This document shows positions 1 through 8,668 of a stretch of DNA of 9,225 nt, one piece after another. Every line of letters begins with the position of its first letter. The stretch's first letter is position 1. The stretch covers positions 1 to 9,225 of the forward strand of contig CAZEFW010000240.1 in the NCBI GenBank assembly GCA_964511535.1, read 5' to 3'. The DNA comes from CAZCFB01 sp964511535 (GTDB taxonomy: Bacteria > Myxococcota_A > Polyangia > GCA-2747355 > CAZCFB01). A model generated the notes under the pieces. It saw nothing but the letters and a program-made list of their open reading frames with translations, did not search any database and was not told the DNA's origin. Both the position numbers and the translations under genes were made by a program.

Positions 1-643
1 CGTACACCACCGGCACGCCCTGGTCGTCGGTGAGTTCACGCACGCGGGCCACGAAGTCCTGCTCGGTGTAGATAACCGGGTGCGCGCAGCCGTGGGCCGC
101 GGCGAGCTCTGCCTTGGCGGCGGAGCCCACGGTTCCGATGACCGTGGCGCCGAGGCTGGAGAGCCACTGGCAGGCCAGCAGCCCGACGCCGCCCGCCGCC
201 GCGTGCAACAACACGGTCTGGCCGCGCTGGACCGGGAACGCGCGCCGGATCAGGTACTCCACGGTCATGCCCTTGAGCATCATGGCCGCGGCGGTGCTGT
301 CGTCCACCGCGTCGGGCAGCGGCACCAGCCGGTCAGCGGCCAGCAGCCGCTGCTCGGCGTAGGCCCCGGGCGGGCCGGCGGCGTAGCCCACTCGCTGGCC
401 CACCTTCACCTCGGTCACCCCATCGCCCACGGCGTCCACCACCCCGGCGGCCTCCATGCCCAGCGACGACGGCAGCGCCGCCAGCGGGTACAGCCCGCTG
501 CGGTGGTAGGTGTCGATGTAGTTGAGCCCCACGGCGGTCTGCCGCACCAGGGCCTCGCCCGGCCCGGGGGCGGCAGGGGCGTGCGTCTCGACGCGCAGCA
601 CCTCGGGTCCGCCGGTCTCGTGGATTCGGATCACTGTGCTCAT
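1..643 (-). CDS. qorA: Quinone oxidoreductase QorA, partial (C-terminus beyond left edge)
   Basis: This is a zinc-independent medium-chain dehydrogenase/reductase of the NADPH:quinone oxidoreductase family, which reduces quinones in the cytoplasm with NADPH. From the ATG at 643-641 the frame stays open for 214 codons to the left edge, with no stop. E. coli QorA is about 327 aa, so roughly the last third is missing. Visible landmarks are GGPEVL (11-16), NYIDTYHRSGLYP (41-53), LGMEAAGVV (61-69) in the GroES-like domain, then HAAAGGVGLLACQW (147-160), the AxxGxxG nucleotide-binding loop, and GTVGS (170-174). These match E. coli QorA nearly motif for motif, and no zinc-binding Cys cluster is seen. 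There is no Shine-Dalgarno sequence before the ATG; instead a TATCCT hexamer ends 7 nt upstream. The gene is divergent from the C45 acyltransferase gene. Family assignment is very secure; the physiological substrate is not. Confidence 0.94.
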   Translation of the reverse strand, partial: MSTVIRIHETGGPEVLRVETHAPAAPGPGEALVRQTAVGLNYIDTYHRSGLYPLAALPSSLGMEAAGVVDAVGDGVTEVKVGQRVGYAAGPPGAYAEQRLLAADRLVPLPDAVDDSTAAAMMLKGMTVEYLIRRAFPVQRGQTVLLHAAAGGVGLLACQWLSSLGATVIGTVGSAAKAELAAAHGCAHPVIYTEQDFVARVRELTDDQGVPVVY

Positions 644-680
644 GGGGCGGAGGATAGCAGAGTCGGGTTAGAATCCCGGC
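644..680. promoter_or_regulatory. Divergent promoter region with two -10-like hexamers close to the ATGs
   Basis: These 37 bp separate the divergent qorA and C45 genes. On the plus strand TAGAAT (669-674) ends 6 nt before the ATG at 681. On the minus strand TATCCT (656-651), preceded by TGC as in an extended -10, ends 7 nt before the qorA ATG at 643. If either works as a -10 box, transcription would begin at or within a base or two of the start codon, giving leaderless mRNAs. Neither gene has a Shine-Dalgarno match, which fits. No good TTGACA-like -35 lies at the expected distance on either strand, so the promoter call is inference. Confidence 0.4.
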
Positions 681-2384
681 ATGCATGAGGACGAGGTTCG
701 CCGGCTCGGGCCGGCCTGGTACCGCCGCGTGCGGGGGATCCATGTGCTGCGCGTGCAGGGCAGCCTGCGCGAGATGGGGCGGCAGCACGGGGCGCTGCTG
801 CGCCGCTGGGTGCCCCGCGGGCCGCTGCCCTACTACCGCACTTACGTGGGGCTGATGCTGCGCAACATGGGCCTCGGCGCGCTGGCGCCGCTGCTGGCCA
901 CGGCCATCGAGCGGGGGGTGGGGCGCCGGGTGGCGCGCGCGCTCCCGGCCGACGCCCGCGACGCCCTGGCCGGCATGGCCGACGGGGCGGGCATCGACCT
1001 GCCCCGGTTGCTGCAGGGCGCGGTGATGCCCGACTCGTTGATGTGGCTGGCCACCACCCTCATGCGGCTGCGCGGGCTGCGGCGGGCCACCGCCCACCGC
1101 GCGGCGCTGGGGCTCGGCTGCTCGTCGGCGGTGGCCTGGGGCGAGGCCACCGAGGGCGGGGCGCTGCTGCACGCGCGCAACATGGACTACCACGGGGTGG
1201 AGGTCTGGCCCCGGGCCGGCCTGGTCACCTTCCACGCGCCGGATAAAGGCCTGCGCTACCTGTCGGTGGGGGCGGTGGGCATTCCCCTGGCCGGGTTCAC
1301 CGCCATCAACGAGGCGGGGCTGGCGCTGGCCGTGCACCAGCACATGTTCGCGGCGGCCACCACGCTGGGCGGCACGCCGGTGGGCGTCATCGGCGACCGC
1401 ATCATGCGCCACGCGCGCTCGCTGGCCGAGGCCGAGGCGATGCTGCGCGAGCACCGGCCCATCGGCTGCTGGACCTACCTGCTGTCCGACGGCCCGGGCC
1501 GCCGGGTGCTGTGCTACGAGGAGACCGCCGCGGGCCGGGCGGCCATCTACCCGGACCCGTCCGCGGGCAGCTTCGCTTACAGCAACATCTACCTCGACCC
1601 GTCGCTGGGGCGCACCGAGCTGGACCTGTACCCGTCTTACTGGCGCAACAACCTGGGCCGCGTGCAGCGGGTGCGCGAGCTGCTAGCCCCCGAGGGCTGG
1701 CCCCTGTCCCCCGACGGCATGGCCGCCATCATGGGAGACCCGGGCGACCGCAGCTGCCGGCTGCGGGTGGCCATCAGCATGCTGCTGACGGTGGCGTCGG
1801 TGGTGATGCGCCCCGAGGACGGCACGGTGTGGGTGGCGCGCGGGGAGGTGCCGGTGTCGGAGAACGCCTACGTTCCCTTCGACCTCGGGGCCGAGGACCA
1901 CGCGCCAGAGCGAGGGGAGCTGACCGGGGGAGAGCCCCGGGACAGGGCGGCGGCGGCGGCGTTTTTGCTCTACCGCGAGGCCTATCTGGCCTGCTTCGAG
2001 CGGGGGGAGCTGGACCGGGCCAGGCTGCTGATGCAGGACGCCCTGGCCCTGCGCCCCGACGAGCCGCTGTACCATGTGCTGGCCGGGCTGTTGGCGCTCA
2101 AGCAGGGGCACGCGGCGCTGGCCGAGGCGCGGCTGACCCGCTGCCTGGAGCTGGGCCACCCGGACCCGGAGCGGATCTGCACCTTTCACCTGTGGCGGGG
2201 CAGGGCGCGGGACCTGACCGGGCGGCGCGGCGCGGCGCGGGCGGACTACCGGCGCGCCCTGGACGGCCCGGCGGACCCGGCCGTGGCGCGCGCTGCGGCC
2301 CTGGGCCTGCGGCGGGCGTACCGCCGCAAACAAGCCCGCCAGCTCAACATCGAGTTCGCCTATGCAGATGTCATCTCGCCTTAG
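681..2384 (+). CDS. C45-family autoproteolytic acyltransferase/hydrolase with C-terminal TPR domain
   Basis: This 567-aa protein has an Ntn-hydrolase core of the C45 (acyl-CoA:6-aminopenicillanate acyltransferase-like) type. The family self-cleaves before a Cys and then makes or breaks N-acyl amide bonds; the substrate here is unknown. Visible features are the N-terminal GSLREMGRQHGALL (27-40), a helical ADGAGID segment (100-106), then LGLGCSSAVAWG (143-154) with the presumed nucleophile Cys147. ARNMDY (165-170) follows, whose Asp169 resembles the catalytic Asp after Cys in the family, then INEAGLA (209-215) and YSNIYLDP (300-307). Cleavage at Gly146/Cys147 would give a 146-aa alpha and a 421-aa beta chain. 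Residues about 427-533 hold roughly three TPRs, for example a helix pair ending in DALALRPD, unlike the single-domain penicillin enzyme. No signal peptide is evident, so it is probably cytoplasmic. The last 23 nt overlap the FadL gene. The start at 681 is favoured by the TAGAAT box 6 nt upstream. The family is well supported, the function is open. Confidence 0.85.
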   Translation: MHEDEVRRLGPAWYRRVRGIHVLRVQGSLREMGRQHGALLRRWVPRGPLPYYRTYVGLMLRNMGLGALAPLLATAIERGVGRRVARALPADARDALAGMADGAGIDLPRLLQGAVMPDSLMWLATTLMRLRGLRRATAHRAALGLGCSSAVAWGEATEGGALLHARNMDYHGVEVWPRAGLVTFHAPDKGLRYLSVGAVGIPLAGFTAINEAGLALAVHQHMFAAATTLGGTPVGVIGDRIMRHARSLAEAEAMLREHRPIGCWTYLLSDGPGRRVLCYEETAAGRAAIYPDPSAGSFAYSNIYLDPSLGRTELDLYPSYWRNNLGRVQRVRELLAPEGWPLSPDGMAAIMGDPGDRSCRLRVAISMLLTVASVVMRPEDGTVWVARGEVPVSENAYVPFDLGAEDHAPERGELTGGEPRDRAAAAAFLLYREAYLACFERGELDRARLLMQDALALRPDEPLYHVLAGLLALKQGHAALAEARLTRCLELGHPDPERICTFHLWRGRARDLTGRRGAARADYRRALDGPADPAVARAAALGLRRAYRRKQARQLNIEFAYADVISP

Positions 2385-3734
2385 AGCCACGGACCGTTCC
2401 GCTCCCGTCGCCAGGCTCGCCGCCCTTCATCTGCTGGTGGTTCTGCTGTGCTGCGCGCCCATGGAGGCCACCGCCTCCGGCGGCGTCGTGCCGGAGATGG
2501 GCACGCGCAAGCTCGGCATGGGGGCCATCATCGGTCGGCCCGACGATCTGTCGGCCATCTACCACAACCCGGCGGGCCTGGTGCTGAGCCCGGGGATCAA
2601 CATCTACCTCGGCGCGGGGCTCTCGCTGGTGGACACGGAACTGCAGCTGCGCCCCTGGGAGGGATCGGAGCGCTACATCCACGAGCCGGTGGGCGACGAC
2701 GGCTACTACCCGGTGTTTTCGCCCAGCCGCGCCTTCGGGGTGATCCCGATGCTGGTGGGCTCGGTGAGCCTGCTCTCCGATGACCTTGTCATCGCGGCGG
2801 GGCTCTTCGTGCCCAACGCCATCGGCGCGGCGTTCGATGAAGACAGCGTGGCCCGCTACCACCTGGTGGAGAGCTACTTCCTCACCGGCTCGGCCAGCGT
2901 GGCGGCGGCGTGGCGGCCCATGCCCTGGGTGGCGGTGGGCGCCACCGTCAGCGTGCTCTACATCCGCGCGCGGGTGGAGCGGCTGCTGTTTCCCACCCTG
3001 GGCGGCCTGGACCTGGCCGGCGTGTTCGGCGGCGACTCGCGGCTTGTGCTCGAGGGGGCGGACGTCTCCGCGGGGGGCACCCTGGGGCTGATGTTCTGGC
3101 CCTTGCCCGGGGTGAGCTTCGGGCTGGTGATGATCACCCGCACCGACTTCACGCTGCAGGGGGACCTGGCCGTGCACCTCGGCCCCTCCACCGGGCGCGA
3201 CGGCAGCAGCCTGACCGGCAGCGGGCGCACGGCCATGATGCTGCCCTGGACCGTCCAGGCGGGCATCAACTGGGACATGACGCGCTGGATCGAGCTGGCC
3301 TTCGAGCTGCGCTACTACTTCTTTTCGCAGCAGCAGGACGTGCGCGTGCAGGTGGAGGGGATCCCGCTGCTGAGCGAGCTGGTGACGCCGCGGGAGAGCC
3401 ACAACTCGGTTCACCTGGGCGGGGGCGTGCGGGTCTCGCCGCCCCTGCGCGGCCTGGAGCTGATGGCGGGCTACCACTACGACATGTCCCCCGCCCGGGA
3501 CAGCCAGGTGAGCATGGAGCAGCCATCCTTTTCGTACCACGGGATGCGCCTGGGCGTGCGCTACCGTGCGCTGCAGGCGCTGCGCCTGTCGCTGACCTAC
3601 GTGCACTACTGGTACATGTCGCGATCCACCGACCGCAACGCCGCCTCGCCGCCCTCCAACTACCGGGGCGGCGGGGTCAACCACATCATGAGCCTGGTGG
3701 CCGAGCTGCGGTTCAGGTCGCCCGGAGCGGGGCG

Positions 3735-3738
<4 letters not shown>
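2362..3738 (+). CDS. FadL/OMPP1/TodX-family outer-membrane transport protein
   Basis: This 458-aa protein is predicted to be a 14-strand outer-membrane barrel of the FadL family, which lets long-chain fatty acids or other hydrophobic compounds cross the outer membrane. Residues 1-38 look like a Sec signal peptide: Arg residues, the hydrophobic run LAALHLLVVLLCCA (19-32), and an AxA-type site (ATA, 36-38). That leaves a mature chain of about 420 aa, the size of E. coli FadL. The N-terminal hatch has the hallmark NPAG (69-72) after DDLSAIYH (61-68). The rest shows alternating amphipathic strands with many aromatic residues, for example RYYFFSQQQ and LTYVHYWYMS. It starts inside the C45 gene; ATG 2362 and ATG 2368 are both possible, and CGAG 7 nt before 2362 is a weak ribosome site. 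The chain ends RFRSPGAGR, so it lacks the usual terminal aromatic residue. The substrate cannot be read from sequence, hence no gene symbol. Confidence 0.87.
3724..3738 (+). promoter_or_regulatory. Ribosome binding site and GTGA stop/start overlap
   Basis: GGAG at 3724-3727 lies 7 nt before the GTG at 3735, and that GTG overlaps the FadL stop TGA (3736-3738) as GTGA. The arrangement indicates translational coupling of hrpB to the FadL gene. It also fixes the hrpB start: the next in-frame ATG falls after the Walker A motif and would destroy the enzyme. Confidence 0.8.
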
Positions 3739-6328
<2,590 letters not shown>

Positions 6329-6329
<1 letters not shown>

Positions 6330-6340
6330 CGGCCGGCCGC
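6329..6340. repeat. 12-bp perfect palindrome at the hrpB stop
   Basis: GCGGCCGGCCGC is its own reverse complement and begins at the last base of the hrpB TAG stop. It could form a short stem with a CCGG loop but is followed by AGAAAAGGGG, not by a T-run on either strand. It is therefore not a standard intrinsic terminator. In such GC-rich DNA it may be chance. Confidence 0.5.
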
Positions 6341-6374
6341 AGAAAAGGGGACGCGTTTCAGAAATCGGCCACGG
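6330..6374. other. Convergent intergenic gap without clear terminator
   Basis: These 45 bp separate the convergent hrpB and NhaC genes. Beyond the palindrome the gap holds an unusually A-rich patch for this DNA, AGAAAAGGGGACGCGTTTC (6341-6359) followed by AGAAATC. Sequences beginning AAAAGGGGAC resemble dispersed intergenic motifs I recall from proteobacterial genomes, but with one copy here I cannot show it is a repeat. No stem followed by a T-run is visible for either operon. Confidence 0.5.
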
Positions 6375-7787
6375 CTACGAGTTTTGGGGATCGGCGTCTT
6401 TCTTGACCATGGTGATCCCCGTGAAGCCGTAGAAGATGCTGATGAGCGGGTTGAGCAGGTTGAGGAAGCAGAACGGCACGTAGGTCCAGGGCTGGAGGCC
6501 GAGGGTGGCGATCATGAAAGCGCCGCAGGTGTTCCAGGGGATCAGCACGCTGGTCAGGGTGCCCGAGTCCTCCAGGGCGCGGGAGAGGTTCTTGGGCGCC
6601 AGGCCCAGGTCGAGGTAGGCGTCGCGGAACATGCGCCCCGGGATCACGATGGCCAGGTACTGGTCGGAGCCGAGCACGTTCATGCCGATGCAGGTGGCCA
6701 CCGTGGCTGAGACCAGGCCGCCCACGCCGCGGGCCAGCTTGAGCACCGCGGCGGCCAGGGTCTCGAGCATGCCCGCCCGCTCCATGACGCCGCCGAAGGA
6801 CAGGGCGCAGAGCACCAGCACCACCGTTGAGAACATGGACGACAGCCCGCCCCGCGACAGCAGGCTGTCCACCAGCTTGTGGCCGGTCTCGGCGGTCATG
6901 CCGGCGTAGGACACGGTGAGCACCTGACCCAGGCTCTGGCCCTGCACCGTGGCGGCCAGCACGGCGCCCAGCATGAAGCCGCCGATGAGCGCGGGCAGCG
7001 CCGGTGTGCGCAGGATCACCATGGCGATGACCCCCAGCGGCGGCAGCAGCAGCAGCGGGCTGATGACGAAGCCCTTCTCCAGCGCGCCGAAGATGCCGTC
7101 CACCTGCGAGGTGTCCAGGTCCCCCGACGAGCCGAGGCCGAGCAGGCCGAAGATCACCAGCGAGACGGCCAGGCTCGGCCCGGTGGTGAGGAACATGTGG
7201 CGGATGTGGTCGAACAGGTTCGCCCCGGCCATGGCCGGCGCCAGGTTGGTGGTGTCCGACAGCGGGGACATCTTGTCGCCGAAGTAGGCGCCCGAGATGA
7301 TGGCCCCGGCCACCCGGTGGCGCGGGATGCCGAGCCCCTGGCCCACGCCGATGAGCGCGATGCCCACGGTGGCCGCGGTGGACCATGACGAGCCGGTGGC
7401 CAGCGACACCAGGGCGCACACCGCGCAGGTGGCCAGCAGGAAGATGGAGGGCGTCAGCAGCTTCAGCCCGTAGAAGATCATGCTCGGCACGATGCCCGAC
7501 TGGATCCAGGAGCCCACCAGCAGGCCGATGACCAGCAGGATGAGGCAGGCGCCGATGGCCTTGTGGATCCCCTTCTCCATCCCCTCCTGGATGCTCATCC
7601 AGTTCAGCCCCAGCCGCCACGCCACCAGCGCGGCCACCACCGTGCCCATGATGAGCGGGATGTGGGTGGTCAGCTCCAGCTCGGAGAAGGCCACCACCGA
7701 GCCGAACAGGGATGCCACCAGAAACCCCACCGGGATGAGCGAGACCCACAGGGCGGGGCTGGGCGTCGAATTCTGACTGTCGGGCAC
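6375..7787 (-). CDS. NhaC-family Na+/H+ antiporter
   Basis: This is a 470-aa inner-membrane secondary transporter of the NhaC family, which exchanges Na+ for H+; some relatives (MleN) couple this to malate/lactate exchange. About 11-12 hydrophobic segments are visible. The family signature covers residues 132-184: GSSWSTAATVG (132-142) and SGAYFGDKMSPLSDTTNLAP (165-184). The conserved EKGIHKAIGACLILLVIG block (71-88) and SDQY (374-377) plus IPWNTCGAF (416-424) are also there. Length is normal. The start is GTG at 7787-7785, because no nearby in-frame ATG gives a complete N-terminus. A TAAAGT hexamer ends 7 nt upstream, and the AGGGA beside it is too close to be a good ribosome site. The gene lies 19 bp behind the Nudix gene, as the last gene of the minus-strand cluster. 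NhaC versus a carboxylate-coupled variant cannot be told from sequence alone, so no symbol is given. Confidence 0.93.
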   Translation of the reverse strand: MPDSQNSTPSPALWVSLIPVGFLVASLFGSVVAFSELELTTHIPLIMGTVVAALVAWRLGLNWMSIQEGMEKGIHKAIGACLILLVIGLLVGSWIQSGIVPSMIFYGLKLLTPSIFLLATCAVCALVSLATGSSWSTAATVGIALIGVGQGLGIPRHRVAGAIISGAYFGDKMSPLSDTTNLAPAMAGANLFDHIRHMFLTTGPSLAVSLVIFGLLGLGSSGDLDTSQVDGIFGALEKGFVISPLLLLPPLGVIAMVILRTPALPALIGGFMLGAVLAATVQGQSLGQVLTVSYAGMTAETGHKLVDSLLSRGGLSSMFSTVVLVLCALSFGGVMERAGMLETLAAAVLKLARGVGGLVSATVATCIGMNVLGSDQYLAIVIPGRMFRDAYLDLGLAPKNLSRALEDSGTLTSVLIPWNTCGAFMIATLGLQPWTYVPFCFLNLLNPLISIFYGFTGITMVKKDADPQNS

Positions 7788-7812
7788 GGTCCCTACTTTA
7801 CCCTACTTACCC
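7788..7812 (-). promoter_or_regulatory. Possible internal promoter for NhaC gene with short direct repeat
   Basis: Read on the minus strand, GGGTAAGTA (7812-7804) is followed directly by GGGTAAAGTA (7803-7794) and another GGG. The stop codon of the Nudix gene (TAA, 7809-7807) falls in the first unit. TAAAGT (7800-7795) ends 7 nt before the GTG start, so it could act as a -10 box for a leaderless NhaC transcript. The repeat could alternatively be an operator half-site pair. No -35 match is evident. Confidence 0.3.
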
Positions 7813-8652
7813 TGGACCGCGCACCCGCCGCCACCGGCCCTCCTCCAGCACCGCGTAGTCCTCGCCGTCGCCCTGGCCCGCGCTGTGGCGGTGGTCGCCC
7901 GGCAGCAGCAGGGACGGCAGGTCCGAGCCCATGAGCAGCTCCGGCATCTTCGGCTCCACCGGCGCGTCGGGGGCGGCCTGCAGGGCCGCGTCCACGGTGG
8001 CGTGCCGGCCGAGGTCCTGCAGGATGCACAGGGTGGGCGGGGCGATGATCATCTCGCCCGCGTCGTTCTGCTCCAGCGCCTCGGCCGCGGTGACCCAGCG
8101 GCCGTCGGTGCTCTCTCGCGGGTTGTACGACGCCCGCTGGCCCGCGGGCACCCGGGCGATGAAGAACCAGGTGTCGAAGCGGCGCGGAGAGACCACCGGC
8201 GTGACCCAGTGGTCCAGCACGCGCATGGCGGACAGGGCCAGGTCCACGCCGCGGTCGCGCAGCAGCGGCGCCAGGGGCGAGGTGCGCTCGTTGAGCGCGT
8301 CGCGCATGGCGGCCATGGCCTCTGCGTCCGGGGGCGCTCCCTGGCACAGCAGCAGCCCCGCCTCCTCGAAGGTCTCCCGGGCGCAGGCCACGTAAAAGCC
8401 GATGGCGCGGGCCGGGTCGTCCAGCCCCAGGCGGCGGGCTGCCTCGTCTGCTGGGAGGTCCGGGCAGTGGCGCGCGAGCTCGTCGGCGCTGTCCTCGGCG
8501 TCCACCGCGCCGCCCGGGAAGACATAGGCCTGGCCCATGAACTCGCTCTTCGGGTGGCGGCGCAGCATGTAGACCTGCGGGGTGGGATCGTCGTCGGAGC
8601 AGGGGCGCAGCAGCAGCACGGTGGATGCGTCGCGGGGATCAGCGATAGTCAT
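7807..8652 (-). CDS. NUDT19-like Nudix hydrolase (predicted acyl-CoA/CoA diphosphatase family)
   Basis: This 281-aa protein belongs to the Nudix hydrolases, which cleave nucleoside-diphosphate-linked compounds using a Mg2+-binding box. YVFPGGAVDAED (43-54) starts the box and ARETFEEAGLLL (91-102) supplies the REXXEE metal-binding glutamates. These two halves are separated by about 30 extra residues. Such an interrupted box is characteristic of the NUDT19/RP2 group, whose mammalian members hydrolyse CoA and acyl-CoA, so CoA derivatives are the best-guess substrate. Other supporting blocks are HWVTPVVSPRRFDTWFF (148-164) and LLLPGD (248-253). It is probably cytoplasmic; no signal or membrane segment is seen. 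The ATG at 8652-8650 lies 13 bp after the preceding gene's stop. There is no real Shine-Dalgarno; TACCCT ends 7 nt upstream. It sits between an unidentified Pro-rich protein gene and the NhaC gene. The family is confident, the substrate inferred. Confidence 0.9.
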   Translation of the reverse strand: MTIADPRDASTVLLLRPCSDDDPTPQVYMLRRHPKSEFMGQAYVFPGGAVDAEDSADELARHCPDLPADEAARRLGLDDPARAIGFYVACARETFEEAGLLLCQGAPPDAEAMAAMRDALNERTSPLAPLLRDRGVDLALSAMRVLDHWVTPVVSPRRFDTWFFIARVPAGQRASYNPRESTDGRWVTAAEALEQNDAGEMIIAPPTLCILQDLGRHATVDAALQAAPDAPVEPKMPELLMGSDLPSLLLPGDHRHSAGQGDGEDYAVLEEGRWRRVRGPG

Positions 8653-8668
8653 GCCCCGTAGGGTATCA
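8653..8668 (-). promoter_or_regulatory. Possible extended -10 box for Nudix gene overlapping upstream stop codon
   Basis: On the minus strand the TGA stop of the upstream gene (8668-8666) runs straight into TACCCT (8665-8660), together TGATACCCT, which fits an extended -10 (TGN then TANNNT). It ends 7 nt before the ATG at 8652. This would give the Nudix gene its own leaderless transcript despite the 13-bp gap. No -35 was identified. Confidence 0.3.

Noticed and set aside
333..1454. 373-codon open frame on the minus strand
   Set aside because: It lies antisense across both qorA and the C45 gene and is low-complexity Arg/Ala/Gly/His/Gln. It is a GC-bias shadow with no recognisable domain.
2387..2456. 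Lipoprotein signal (LLCC) in the FadL protein
   Set aside because: The residue before each Cys does not fit a lipobox, and a normal AxA cleavage site follows at 36-38. FadL proteins are not lipoproteins.
2371..3684. 437-codon open frame on the minus strand
   Set aside because: It is entirely antisense to the FadL gene, with His/Arg/Gln/Gly-rich shadow composition, whereas the plus-strand product has clear FadL motifs.
2910..3734. In-frame N-terminal extension of hrpB by 275 codons
   Set aside because: It overlaps the FadL gene and has shadow-like composition. HrpB of normal length starts at GTG 3735 with a ribosome site and Walker A at the expected place.
6358..7749. 463-codon open frame on the minus strand in another frame of the NhaC gene
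   Set aside because: The product is Gly/His/Arg-rich without membrane segments, while the 6375-7787 frame shows the full NhaC signature.
7885..8661. 258-codon open frame on the plus strand
   Set aside because: It is antisense to the Nudix gene, with shadow composition and no motifs.
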